A stretch of 64,000 bases of DNA, taken from the NCBI RefSeq assembly GCF_002778285.1, contig NZ_NESM01000001.1, positions 700,529-764,528 of the forward strand, in the 5' to 3' direction. The DNA comes from Limnohabitans sp. 15K (lineage in GTDB: Bacteria > Pseudomonadota > Gammaproteobacteria > Burkholderiales > Burkholderiaceae_C). Of the stretch, positions 54,081-62,729 are shown piece after piece. How positions within the stretch are numbered: the first letter of the stretch is position 1; the number at the start of each line of letters is the position of its first letter. Below the pieces are notes generated by a model. It saw nothing but the letters and a program-made list of their open reading frames with translations, was not told the DNA's origin and made no database searches. The position numbers and the translations under genes were made by a program.

Positions 54081-55430
54081 TTATTTGAGACCGTAGGCTT
54101 TGCGCACCAGGGTCAAGGGGTGGTTCAGTTCTGGAGCGCCCAAACCGTTGACCTCAAAGCCTTGGGCAATGTGGTGGCCGCCCAGCGGGCAGTCCGAGCT
54201 GATGAAGTCGGGTTTGGAGCCGTCTTTCATGGTGGCCATGGCCTTGAACACGGGTTTGCCGATTTTCATGGCCATGTCGTGCGAGCCTTTTTTGACGCCG
54301 TAGGTGCCAGCGTGGCCCGAGCAACGCTCGATGGTGTTGATCTCGGTGTCCGGGATCATCTTGAGCATTTCCTCGGTTTTTTTACCGATGTTCTGCACCC
54401 GGCCGTGGCAAGGAATTTGGTAGCTCACATTGCCCAAGGCTTGCGGGAATTCGGTCTTGAGCAAGCCGTCGCGCTTACGGGCCATGAAGTATTCGAACGG
54501 GTCCCACATGGCTTCTTTGACCAACTGAGTGTCGGCGCAATCGGGGAACATCAGCGGGATTTCCTGCTTGAACATCAAGGCGCAGCTGGGCACCGCCGCG
54601 ATGATGGCGTAGCCGTCTTTAGCGTATTGGGCCAACACCGGAATGTTGGCTTCTTTGGAGTCCTTGACCGAGTCCAAATCGCCCAACTCCAGCTTGGGCA
54701 TGCCGCAGCACTTTTCTTTCTCAACCAGCACATAAGGAATGGCGTTGTGGTCCAGGATTTTGAGCAAGTCGTGGCCAATGCCGGGCTCGTTGTAGTTGAT
54801 GTAGCAAGTGGAATAAATCGCCACTTTGCCCGGTGTTTTCTCGCCGTCCACCACTTTGACCGACTGGGCATCCGGGGCACTGGATCGGAACTTTTGGGTG
54901 GCCAAGGAAGGCAGCCAAGCGTTTTTGTCCACGCCCGCCACGCTTTCCATGATGCTGCGAGCAGCTTCGGTTTTGTTGATGGCGTTGATGGCTTGCACCA
55001 CGATCGGGATGCCTGCAAACGAGCCGTGTGTGTCGGTGGAAGCCAAGAACTTTTCGGCAGCGCCCACTTCGCCTTTTTTGAACTTGATGGCCTTGGCCCG
55101 CAGCATGGTGTGCGGGAAGTCCAGGTTCCACTCGTGCGGCGGGGTGTAGGGGCACTTGGTCATGTAGCACAGGTCACACATGAAGCACTGGTCCACCACT
55201 TTCCAGTAGTCCTTCTTGTCGACGCCATCGACTTCCATGGTGCTGGACTCATCCACCAAGTCAAACAAAGTGGGGAAAGAGTTGCACAGGCTCACACAGC
55301 GGCGGCAACCGTGGCAAATGTCAAAAATGCGCTCAAGCTCGTCAAAGCATTTTTCTTCGTTATAAAAGTCGGGGCCCTCCCAGCCGAGGGCGTGTCGTGT
55401 GGGGGCTTCGAGGTTGCCTTCTTTGGCCAT
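54081..55430 (-). CDS. HdrD/GlpC-like (Fe-S)-binding protein
   Basis: 449 residues from the ATG at 55428-55430 with an AGGAG box; longer frames upstream are not conserved. Two 4Fe-4S motifs are visible near the N-terminus: ICHGCRRCVSLC and QCFMCDLCYMTKCPY. Two cysteine-rich CCG-like domains follow (STCYINYNEPG, KCCGMPKLELG, and PCHGRVQNIG, CSGHAGTYG). It resembles the catalytic or electron-transfer subunit of heterodisulfide reductase-like complexes. The partner oxidant is unknown; the neighbouring rubrerythrin suggests peroxide or thiol redox. Confidence 0.85.
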   Translation of the reverse strand: MAKEGNLEAPTRHALGWEGPDFYNEEKCFDELERIFDICHGCRRCVSLCNSFPTLFDLVDESSTMEVDGVDKKDYWKVVDQCFMCDLCYMTKCPYTPPHEWNLDFPHTMLRAKAIKFKKGEVGAAEKFLASTDTHGSFAGIPIVVQAINAINKTEAARSIMESVAGVDKNAWLPSLATQKFRSSAPDAQSVKVVDGEKTPGKVAIYSTCYINYNEPGIGHDLLKILDHNAIPYVLVEKEKCCGMPKLELGDLDSVKDSKEANIPVLAQYAKDGYAIIAAVPSCALMFKQEIPLMFPDCADTQLVKEAMWDPFEYFMARKRDGLLKTEFPQALGNVSYQIPCHGRVQNIGKKTEEMLKMIPDTEINTIERCSGHAGTYGVKKGSHDMAMKIGKPVFKAMATMKDGSKPDFISSDCPLGGHHIAQGFEVNGLGAPELNHPLTLVRKAYGLK

Positions 55431-55540
55431 GTTGTGCTCCTGTATTTTTTTGTTTTGGGTTTGCCTGAGAACTCTGCTTTTTGAAAGTTCTGAGAAAAAC
55501 CCGCTGCACGGGGCCGTGCAGCAGGCCGAATCACCGGGGA

Positions 55541-55963
55541 TCAATCCACCAGTTCGTTCAGGGCTTTCTGGTAACGGTTGGCGTGTGAACGCTCAGCCTT
55601 GGCCAGGGTCTCGAACCAGTCGGCGATTTCGTCAAAACCTTCTTCGCGAGCGGTTTTGGCCATGCCGGGGTACATGTCGGTGTACTCGTGGGTTTCGCCA
55701 GCCACAGCCGAAGCCAGGTTGTCGCGGGTCGAGCCGATGGGCATGCCGGTTGCTGGGTCGCCGGATTGCTCCAGGAATTCCAGGTGGCCGTGGGCGTGAC
55801 CGGTTTCACCTTCGGCGGTGGAACGGAACAGCGCTGCCACGTCGTTCTGACCTTCAACGTCAGCTTTGTTCGCGAAGTACAGATAGCGACGGTTGGCCTG
55901 GGATTCGCCTGCGAAGGCGTCTTTCAGGCATTGTTCCGTGCGCGAGCCTTTGAGTGCTGCCAT
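55541..55963 (-). CDS. Rubrerythrin (single-domain, no rubredoxin tail)
   Basis: 140 residues from the ATG at 55961-55963 behind a perfect AAGGAG box. The di-iron helices are visible: [42 protein letters not shown] and [14 protein letters not shown]. The C-terminal rubredoxin-type Cys domain of classical rubrerythrins is absent. It probably reduces peroxide with electrons from another carrier, perhaps the adjacent Fe-S protein. Confidence 0.92.
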   Translation of the reverse strand: MAALKGSRTEQCLKDAFAGESQANRRYLYFANKADVEGQNDVAALFRSTAEGETGHAHGHLEFLEQSGDPATGMPIGSTRDNLASAVAGETHEYTDMYPGMAKTAREEGFDEIADWFETLAKAERSHANRYQKALNELVD

Positions 55964-56216
55964 GGGTATCTCCTTGTGGGTTTTACGTTGATTGCCCTGA
56001 CAAAATTGCCAGAGACCCAACAGATTAGTCTTTTAAATGCGGAACGCCCAATTAATTGATGCAATTCCCGTCATTTATCGAAACTATCAGCACATCGGGC
56101 TGTATCTGACACAAGATGTTCAAAGGGGGCTAGGTAAAATCACTTCATTAGGACGCTGATCGTCCTGAGCGGCCTCTTTTTGAGCAGCCGTTCTCATTTT
56201 TGAAAAGACCCCCGCC

Positions 56217-59216
56217 ATGAGCAACGCCCCAGCCACCCCAGTCCAACAACCCGGACTTGAGAGCCTGTCCAAATCGTTCGAGCCCGCAGCCCTTGAAGCC
56301 CATTGGGGCCCCGAGTGGGAAAAACGCGGTTACGGCGTGGCTGGTTTTCGAGGCACACAAGCGCCTAAAGACGGTGCGCCAGCGTTCGCCATTCAGCTGC
56401 CGCCCCCCAACGTGACCGGCACGCTGCACATGGGCCACGCGTTCAACCAGACCATCATGGACTCGTTGACCCGCTACCACCGCATGTTGGGTCACAACAC
56501 CGCCTGGATTCCGGGCACCGACCACGCGGGCATCGCCACCCAAATCGTGGTGGAGCGCCAGCTGCAAGCCAAAGGCATCAGCCGCCACGACATGGGCCCC
56601 ACACCTGCCGAAGCCCGCAAGAACTTTGTGAGCAAGGTTTGGGAGTGGAAAGAAGAGTCCGGCAGCACCATCACCAGCCAGATGCGCCGCATGGGCGACA
56701 GCGTGGATTGGAGCCGCGAATACTTCACGATGGACCCCAAGCTGTCCAAGACCGTGACCGAAACCTTTGTGCAGCTGTATGAACAAGGCCTGATCTACCG
56801 TGGCAAGCGCTTGGTCAACTGGGACCCGGTGCTCCAAAGCGCGGTGTCCGATCTGGAAGTGGAAAGCGCCGAAGAAGACGGCTCGATGTGGCACATCCGC
56901 TATGACTTGGCCGATGGTTCAGGCAGCCTGACCGTGGCGACCACCCGACCCGAAACCCTGCTGGGCGACGTGGCTGTGATGGTGCACCCCGAAGACGAGC
57001 GCTACAAACACCTGATTGGTCAACAGGTCAACCTGCCTTTGTGCGGCCGCACCATTCCTGTGATCGCTGACGACTACGTGGACAAAGACTTCGGCACCGG
57101 CGTGGTGAAGGTCACGCCCGCGCACGACACCAATGACTACCAAGTCGGCCAGCGCCACAAGCTGGACATGATCTGCGTGCTGAACCTGGACGCCACGATC
57201 AACACCAATGCGCCAGAAAAGTACCAAGGCCTGGACCGCTTTGTGGCCCGCAAGGCCATGGTGGCCGACCTCGAAGCTGCAGGCGCTTTGGTGGAAGTCA
57301 AGAAACACAAACTGATGGTGCCCCGCTGTGCCCGCACGGGCCAGGTGATTGAGCCCATGCTGACCGACCAGTGGTTTGTGGCCATGAACCAAGTCGGCCA
57401 AGGCGACGCCACCGGCAAGAGCATTGCCCAAAAAGCCATCGACGCGGTGCAGTCTGGCGAAGTGAGCTTTGTGCCCGAGAACTGGGTGAACACCTACAAC
57501 CAGTGGATGAACAACATCACCGACTGGTGCATCTCGCGTCAGCTGTGGTGGGGCCATCAGATTCCAGCTTGGTACGACGAAGACGGCAAGGTGTATGTGG
57601 CCCGCAACGAAGACGAAGCGCAGGCCCAAGCCCCCGGCAAAACACTCAAGCGCGACGAAGACGTGCTCGACACTTGGTATTCCAGCGCCTTGGTGCCGTT
57701 CAGCACCATGGGCTGGGGCAACGACGAAAACACAAGCAACGCAGCTGGCGAGAGTGCAGGAGCCGGACGCAGCGACATGGCGAGCGAAGCGAGTGGGAGC
57801 AAGACCGGTTCCGGCACGCTCGCCAGCGGAACAGACTACGACCTCTACCTGCCTTCCTCCGTCTTGGTGACAGGCTACGACATCATCTTCTTCTGGGTCG
57901 CCCGGATGATCATGATGACCACCCACTTCACCGGCAAAGTGCCCTTCAAACACGTCTACATCCACGGCCTGGTGCTCGATGCCCAAGGCAAGAAGATGAG
58001 CAAGTCCGAAGGCAACGTGCTTGACCCGGTCGACCTGATCGACGGCATCACGCTGGAGCCTTTGCTCGACAAACGCACGCAAGGCCTGCGCAAGCCCGAG
58101 ACCGCCCCCAAGGTGCGCAAGCAAACCGAAAAAGAGTTCCCCGAAGGCATCCCGGCCTACGGTGCCGATGCGCTGCGCTTCACATTTGCGGCGCTCGCAT
58201 CTCTTGGCCGCAGCATCAACTTTGACAGCAAGCGCTGCGAGGGTTACCGCAACTTCTGCAACAAGCTGTGGAACGCCACCCGCTTCGTACTGATGAACTG
58301 CGAAGGCCAAGACTGCGGCTTGAAAAATCACACCAAAGCCGAATGCCAACCGGGTGGTCCGGCGCACGGCTACATGAACTTCAGCCAAGCCGACCGCTGG
58401 ATCAGCTCTCAGCTGCAACGCGTCGAGGCCGACGTGGCCAAAGGCTTTGCCGAGTACCGCTTGGACAACGTGGCCAACACGATCTATGACTTTGTCTGGA
58501 ACGAGTTCTGCGACTGGTACCTCGAAATTGCCAAGGTGCAGATCAACATCGGCAACGACTCACAAAAACGGGCGACTCGCCGCACCCTGATTCGCACACT
58601 CGAAGCCATCATGCGCCTGGCGCACCCCATCATTCCTTTCATCACCGAAGAGCTCTGGCAAAAAGTGTCGGTGGTCGCGGGTCTTCCGGGTGAGTCGGTC
58701 AGCATTGCGGCCTACCCCGTGAGCCAGCCCGAACGTATCGACTTGGATGCCGAAGCCCATGTGGCGAAACTCAAGACGCTGGTCGACGCCTGCCGCAACC
58801 TGCGCGGCGAGATGAACGTCTCGCCCGCCACCCGCATGCCCATGTATGTGCTGGGCGACACCGCTTACATGCAAAGCGTGGCACCGGTTTTGCAATCGCT
58901 GGCCAAACTGAGCGAAGTCAAGGTGTTTGAAACCGAAGCCGAATGGATTGCCGCTGCACAAGCCGCACCCGTGGCCGTGGTGGGCGAAGCGCGCCTGTGC
59001 CTGTTCATCGAAGTCGATGCCGCCGCAGAAAAAATTCGTTTGACTAAAGAAGCTGCTCGCTTGGAAGGCGAAATCACCAAGGCCAATGCCAAACTCGGCA
59101 ATGAGGCCTTTGTGTCCAAAGCCCCGCAAGCCGTGCTCGACGAAACCAAAAAGCGCGTGGCCGACTTCGGCGCCACACTCGACAAAATCCGCCAGCAACT
59201 GCAACGCATGGGCTAA
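56217..59216 (+). CDS. valS: Valyl-tRNA synthetase
   Basis: 999 residues. Class I signatures HMGH (residue 71 on, in [14 protein letters not shown]) and KMSKS (593-597) are present, along with the editing domain and a C-terminal coiled coil (about 925-999). A Gly/Ser/Ala-rich stretch of about 34 extra residues interrupts the catalytic core at about 504-540, between FSTMGW and LPSSVLVTG, encoded by a palindromic DNA segment. The frame is intact. The enzyme is essential, so the insertion must be tolerated. Confidence 0.96.
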   Translation: MSNAPATPVQQPGLESLSKSFEPAALEAHWGPEWEKRGYGVAGFRGTQAPKDGAPAFAIQLPPPNVTGTLHMGHAFNQTIMDSLTRYHRMLGHNTAWIPGTDHAGIATQIVVERQLQAKGISRHDMGPTPAEARKNFVSKVWEWKEESGSTITSQMRRMGDSVDWSREYFTMDPKLSKTVTETFVQLYEQGLIYRGKRLVNWDPVLQSAVSDLEVESAEEDGSMWHIRYDLADGSGSLTVATTRPETLLGDVAVMVHPEDERYKHLIGQQVNLPLCGRTIPVIADDYVDKDFGTGVVKVTPAHDTNDYQVGQRHKLDMICVLNLDATINTNAPEKYQGLDRFVARKAMVADLEAAGALVEVKKHKLMVPRCARTGQVIEPMLTDQWFVAMNQVGQGDATGKSIAQKAIDAVQSGEVSFVPENWVNTYNQWMNNITDWCISRQLWWGHQIPAWYDEDGKVYVARNEDEAQAQAPGKTLKRDEDVLDTWYSSALVPFSTMGWGNDENTSNAAGESAGAGRSDMASEASGSKTGSGTLASGTDYDLYLPSSVLVTGYDIIFFWVARMIMMTTHFTGKVPFKHVYIHGLVLDAQGKKMSKSEGNVLDPVDLIDGITLEPLLDKRTQGLRKPETAPKVRKQTEKEFPEGIPAYGADALRFTFAALASLGRSINFDSKRCEGYRNFCNKLWNATRFVLMNCEGQDCGLKNHTKAECQPGGPAHGYMNFSQADRWISSQLQRVEADVAKGFAEYRLDNVANTIYDFVWNEFCDWYLEIAKVQINIGNDSQKRATRRTLIRTLEAIMRLAHPIIPFITEELWQKVSVVAGLPGESVSIAAYPVSQPERIDLDAEAHVAKLKTLVDACRNLRGEMNVSPATRMPMYVLGDTAYMQSVAPVLQSLAKLSEVKVFETEAEWIAAAQAAPVAVVGEARLCLFIEVDAAAEKIRLTKEAARLEGEITKANAKLGNEAFVSKAPQAVLDETKKRVADFGATLDKIRQQLQRMG
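57744..57827. repeat. In-frame palindromic insertion inside valS
   Basis: The 25-base arms 57744-57768 and 57803-57827 are inverted repeats with 21 of 25 matches, beginning and ending GCTGGCGAG / CTCGCCAGC. The 34-base centre contains GCGAGCGAAGCGAG. The segment accounts for most of a roughly 34-residue excess over E. coli ValS at this point. Origin as a small mobile palindrome is inferred. Confidence 0.7.
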
Positions 59217-59242
59217 AGCCCTGCTTCGACAAGGAATCGACC

Positions 59243-60127
59243 GTGAGCCACAACGTCATCCGCAAAGCCGTGTTCCCCGTCGCGGGCCTCGGCACCCGTT
59301 TTTTGCCCGCCACCAAAGCGGCACCCAAAGAGATGCTGCCCGTGGTGGACAAACCGCTGATCCAGTACGCAGTCGAAGAAGCCTACAGCGCGGGTGTGCG
59401 TCACATGATCTTTGTCACGGGTCGCAGCAAGCGCGCCATCGAGGACCACTTTGACACCGCCTACGAGCTCGAAAACGAACTGGAGGCAGCGCACAAAGAC
59501 GAACTGTTGGCCTTGGTCCGCTCGGTGCAACCCGACGACATGGTCTGTGCGTATGTGCGTCAGCCCCGTTCGCTGGGCTTAGGCCATGCGGTGTTGTGCG
59601 CCGAAGCCATGGTGGGCAATGAACCTTTTGCAGTGCTGCTGGCCGACGACCTGATGGTCGGCATGCAAGGTGGCCCCTCGGTTTTGAGCCAGATGGTGTC
59701 TGCGTACACCCAACAAGGCCGCTCGATTTTGGCGGTGCAAGAAGTGCCTTTGGCGCAGGTCAAACGCTACGGCATCGTGGCCGGTGAACCCGCAGGCAAA
59801 CAGCTCATTCGGGTAGAGCAGATCGTGGAAAAGCCCAGTCCAGACCAAGCGCCTTCACGCATGGGTGTGGCGGGCCGCTACATTTTGACGCCGGGCATTT
59901 TTGAAGAGATCCGCAACCAACCCACAGGCGTGGGGGGCGAGATTCAGTTGACCGATGCCATTGCTCGCCTGATGCAGCGCGAAGCGGTGTACGCCTTTCA
60001 ATACCAAGGCAAACGCTACGACTGCGGCAGCAAAGAGGGCTTTTTGGAGGCCACTGTCGAGCTGGCCTTGCAGCACCCACAGGTGGGCGAGTCGTTCCGC
60101 GAATACCTCAAAGGCCTGAGCCTCTGA
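59243..60127 (+). CDS. galU: UTP--glucose-1-phosphate uridylyltransferase
   Basis: 294 residues from a GTG with an AAGGAA box. Motifs: [30 protein letters not shown] in two conserved blocks, [21 protein letters not shown] and [12 protein letters not shown]. It makes UDP-glucose for cell-envelope sugars. It follows valS by 26 bases; its stop directly abuts the stop of the convergent tusA-like gene. Confidence 0.96.
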   Translation: MSHNVIRKAVFPVAGLGTRFLPATKAAPKEMLPVVDKPLIQYAVEEAYSAGVRHMIFVTGRSKRAIEDHFDTAYELENELEAAHKDELLALVRSVQPDDMVCAYVRQPRSLGLGHAVLCAEAMVGNEPFAVLLADDLMVGMQGGPSVLSQMVSAYTQQGRSILAVQEVPLAQVKRYGIVAGEPAGKQLIRVEQIVEKPSPDQAPSRMGVAGRYILTPGIFEEIRNQPTGVGGEIQLTDAIARLMQREAVYAFQYQGKRYDCGSKEGFLEATVELALQHPQVGESFREYLKGLSL

Positions 60128-60355
60128 TCAACGGCGCTTGAGAGCAAAGACGAAGTGCGCTTCTGTCTTTTCCTGCAAGACCAATTCATGGCCTGTTTGT
60201 TTGGCAAAGGCCTCAAAATCGCGTGAAGCACCAGGGTCTGTCGCGATCACCTTGAGCACCTGGCCACTGACCATGTCGTTCAATGCCTTTTTGGCCTTCA
60301 GGATGGGCAAAGGGCAGTTCAAGCCGCTGGTGTCAATTTCTTTGTCAATCTGCAT
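60128..60355 (-). CDS. TusA-family sulfur carrier protein
   Basis: 75 residues from the ATG at 60353-60355, which is correctly spaced from an AGGAG box; another ATG lies just upstream. The TusA motif DTSGLNCPLPILKAKKAL contains the sulfur-carrying Cys in a CPxP box. TusA relays sulfur for tRNA thiolation and other pathways. The start overlaps the Nudix stop, and its own stop abuts the galU stop with no spacer. Confidence 0.92.
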   Translation of the reverse strand: MQIDKEIDTSGLNCPLPILKAKKALNDMVSGQVLKVIATDPGASRDFEAFAKQTGHELVLQEKTEAHFVFALKRR

Positions 60356-60912
60356 CATGACTCCTGATTCTGCTCTTGGCTTTGCGCGGCACGCTCTTCC
60401 CATGACATGAATTTTGGCTCGATGCCGATGGTGCGCAACCAGTCGCCCAAGGCATAGCCTGTGCCCGCTGGCCAGCAAATCAAATCTTTGAAATCAAACA
60501 TCTTGTGCTCAGCCAACTCGGGCGACAAACGCACCTCGCCTTCGGCGACTGCATGGTAGGCAATGATGACTTGGTTCATGCGCTGGAAGTCGTACACACC
60601 AATCAGCTTGAGCGCCGTAACTTTTAGATTGGTTTCCTCGGCAATCTCACGCGTGATGCCTTCTTCGGGGGTCTCGCCCGCCTCCATAAATCCGGTGATC
60701 AGCGCAAACCTGCGTCCTGGCCATGCGGCATTGCGGGCCAACAAAATTTGGTCACCCACTTGCACGATACCCGCCAGCACTGGCGTTGGGTTGTTCCAGT
60801 GTGTGAAGTCGCACGCCGTACAACGCAGGCGCATGGTCTCGCCTCCGTCTTCCATTTGTGAAACCCACGCAAGAGGGCTGGCGCACTGGGGGCAAAAACG
60901 GTATTCAGCCAT
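60355..60912 (-). CDS. Zinc-ribbon Nudix hydrolase
   Basis: 185 residues. An N-terminal zinc ribbon (CPQCASPL and RCTACDFTHW) precedes the Nudix box GFMEAGETPEEGITREIAEETNL. The layout is like NADH pyrophosphatase (NudC) but without the longer N-terminal domain. It probably hydrolyses a nucleoside diphosphate derivative such as NADH or ADP-ribose. It is packed between cysM and the TusA-like gene. Confidence 0.9.
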   Translation of the reverse strand: MAEYRFCPQCASPLAWVSQMEDGGETMRLRCTACDFTHWNNPTPVLAGIVQVGDQILLARNAAWPGRRFALITGFMEAGETPEEGITREIAEETNLKVTALKLIGVYDFQRMNQVIIAYHAVAEGEVRLSPELAEHKMFDFKDLICWPAGTGYALGDWLRTIGIEPKFMSWEERAAQSQEQNQES

Positions 60913-60926
60913 TCAAACAACTCCGA

Positions 60927-61829
60927 TTAAGCGGGAAAAACACCCGTCGACAAATAACGGTCACCGCGATCGCACACGATGAAAACGATGGTGGCGTTTT
61001 GCGCTGTCTTGGCCACTTGCTGGGCCACCCAGCAAGCGCCAGCAGCCGAAATGCCCGCAAAAATGCCTTCAGAGCGCGCCATCTGACGGCATGTCTCCTC
61101 GGCATCGGTCTGGCTGACATACATCAGCTCATCCACATGGCTCGGGTCGTAAATCTTGGGCAGGTATTCCTCCGGCCATTTACGGATGCCCGGAATGCGA
61201 GAACCTTCACTGGGCTGAGCGCCAATGATGCGAATGGCTGGGTTCTTTTCTTTCAAAAAGCGCGACACGCCCGTGATGGTGCCGGTGGTGCCCATGGCGC
61301 TCACAAAGTGGGTCACCTTGCCGCCCGTCTGCTCCCAGATCTCTGGGCCAGTGGTTTCGTAATGGATGCGCGGGTTGTCGGCATTGGCAAATTGGTCCAG
61401 GATGCGGCCCTTGCCCTGCACGGCCATGTTGTCGGCCAAATCGCGGGCGTATTCCATGCCCCCGCTCTTGGGCGTGAGGATCAGCTCGGCGCCAAAAGCC
61501 TTCATGGTCTGTGCACGCTCAATGGACAAATCTTCGGGCATGATCAAAATCATGCGGTAGCCCTTGATGGCCGCGGCCATGGCCAAGGCAATGCCGGTGT
61601 TGCCCGAGGTGGCCTCGATCAGGGTGTCACCCGGTTTGATCTCGCCGCGTTCTTCGGCCCGTCGAATCATCGACAAAGCCGGGCGATCTTTGACAGAACC
61701 TGCCGGGTTGTTGCCCTCCAGCTTGCCCAAAATCACGTTGTTTCGAGCGGCCGTGTCGGTTGCGCCCAAACGCTGCAAAGCCACCAAAGGTGTTTTGCCG
61801 ATCGCATCTTCAATGGTTGGATAAATCAT
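60927..61829 (-). CDS. cysM: Cysteine synthase B
   Basis: 300 residues. The PLP Lys lies in NPAGSVKDRPA, the substrate loop is EATSGNTGIALA, and the cofactor phosphate loop is AMGTTGTITGVSRF. The C-terminal DRGDRYLSTGVFP end is characteristic of CysM rather than CysK. It joins O-acetylserine with sulfide or thiosulfate. It runs in the same direction as the Nudix and TusA-like genes and may form a sulfur-related operon with them. Confidence 0.95.
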   Translation of the reverse strand: MIYPTIEDAIGKTPLVALQRLGATDTAARNNVILGKLEGNNPAGSVKDRPALSMIRRAEERGEIKPGDTLIEATSGNTGIALAMAAAIKGYRMILIMPEDLSIERAQTMKAFGAELILTPKSGGMEYARDLADNMAVQGKGRILDQFANADNPRIHYETTGPEIWEQTGGKVTHFVSAMGTTGTITGVSRFLKEKNPAIRIIGAQPSEGSRIPGIRKWPEEYLPKIYDPSHVDELMYVSQTDAEETCRQMARSEGIFAGISAAGACWVAQQVAKTAQNATIVFIVCDRGDRYLSTGVFPA

Positions 61830-61868
61830 CCCAATAATGTGCCATAATTCATATCTTCACGAATACCT

Positions 61869-61953
61869 GCCCGGGTGGTGAAATTGGTAGACTCAGGGGA
61901 CTCAAAATCCCCCGCCGCAAGGCGTGCCGGTTCGAGTCCGGCCCCGGGCACCA
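61869..61953 (+). tRNA. tRNA-Leu (anticodon CAA)
   Basis: 85 bases including an encoded CCA. The acceptor arms GCCCGGG and CCCGGGC pair perfectly, the anticodon loop reads CTCAAAA (CAA), a long variable arm (class II) follows, and the T-loop is GGTTCGAGTCC. It decodes UUG. It stands just upstream of an intrinsic terminator and a hipBA module. Confidence 0.97.
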
Positions 61954-61984
61954 CTGCTAAGTTCGTCAAAGTACGACGAAATAC

Positions 61985-62022
61985 AAAAAGCCCTTTGCTT
62001 TCAACAGCTTAGGGCTTTTTTG
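61985..62022 (+). terminator. Intrinsic terminator of the tRNA-Leu gene
   Basis: AAAAAGCCCT and AGGGCTTTTTT form a ten-base stem around a 17-base loop, followed by T residues. It ends the tRNA transcript about 30 bases after the CCA. Confidence 0.85.
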
Positions 62023-62324
62023 TTGTCCGGTACTGTCCGAGACAGTCCGAATTAAAACGCCTCAAACCAGCCACTTTTGCAGTCTTTGCTGAAGTAACTT
62101 TTCAAAATGAGAGCTGCCGCAAAAAAGTTACTGCATCACATCCTTCAACAGCTGTGACACACGAAATGGCAACACAGAGCTATGAGATTGATCAAAAGCG
62201 ACCGGACTATCCAAGCGCTGAAACCCCCGCAAGGTGTTGCTCTTGCTGATGGGTTCCAGGTGATGAATGTTGATCAGGCTGAATAGCGCCTGCGCCATAA
62301 AACATGGCTTGATTTCAATCAAAA
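62023..62324. other. Spacer between tRNA-Leu terminator and hipB promoter
   Basis: About 300 bases. A 67-codon minus-strand frame (62128-62331) has no recognised family features. A short repeat, TGTCCGAGACAGTCCGA, occurs near 62032-62050. I see no integrase or clear attachment-site copy. The region might be the scar of an element that entered at the tRNA gene. Confidence 0.35.
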
Positions 62325-62356
62325 TAGACATTTATCAATAATTTTGTCCATAATGG
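62325..62356 (+). promoter_or_regulatory. Candidate hipB promoter and operator
   Basis: TAGACA (62325-62330) and CATAAT (62349-62354) are five-of-six matches to -35 and -10 boxes with an 18-base spacer. CCATAATGG, a small palindrome (62348-62356), overlaps the -10 box and could be the HipB site. The start of transcription would coincide with the ATG at 62361, which has no ribosome-binding site, so the mRNA may be leaderless. Confidence 0.45.
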
Positions 62357-62360
62357 CGAA

Positions 62361-62729
62361 ATGTCTAGCAAGCCCCCAGTTGTTTTTCCCCAAGAGCAAA
62401 CGCTGATCACGGCCTTGGGCGAGCGCCTGCGGCTAGCCCGTTTGCGCCGCAAACTGAGCACGGCCGTGGTGGCGCAGCGGGCAGGCATGTCGCGCACTTC
62501 GGTATACAAGGTCGAAGCCGGCGATGCGGGTGCCACTTTGGGCACTTATCTGCGCGTGCTGGCGGTGCTCGGGCTGCAGGCAGATTTCAATGCCTTGGCC
62601 GCCGACGACAAAGTGGGGCGCAAGCTGCAGGATTTGGCTTTGGCACCATCGCCTGCAACGCGGCGGCAGCGTCGGACAAGCACACAGTCAACATTGCCCG
62701 CCAACAGCACTTCTGAGGTGCTGCCATGA
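62361..62729 (+). CDS. hipB: HipB-like XRE-family antitoxin
   Basis: 122 residues. A helix-turn-helix occupies about residues 17-72 (LGERLRLARLRRKLSTAVVAQRAGMSRTSVYKVEAGDAGATLGTYLRVLAVLG in pieces). The C-terminal Ser/Thr/Pro-rich tail after residue 95 is probably disordered, as in other antitoxins that are removed by proteolysis. The stop overlaps the hipA start by four bases. It should neutralise HipA and repress the operon. Confidence 0.88.
   Translation: MSSKPPVVFPQEQTLITALGERLRLARLRRKLSTAVVAQRAGMSRTSVYKVEAGDAGATLGTYLRVLAVLGLQADFNALAADDKVGRKLQDLALAPSPATRRQRRTSTQSTLPANSTSEVLP

Noticed and set aside
54120..55484. 454-codon plus-strand open frame over the Fe-S protein gene
   Set aside because: Antisense shadow; the opposite strand has two perfect 4Fe-4S motifs and a ribosome-binding site.
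56919..58418. 499-codon minus-strand open frame over valS
   Set aside because: Antisense to valS, no family similarity seen; expected in GC-rich coding DNA.
62128..62331. 67-codon minus-strand open frame between tRNA-Leu and hipB
   Set aside because: No recognisable domain, and its start overlaps the likely hipB promoter.
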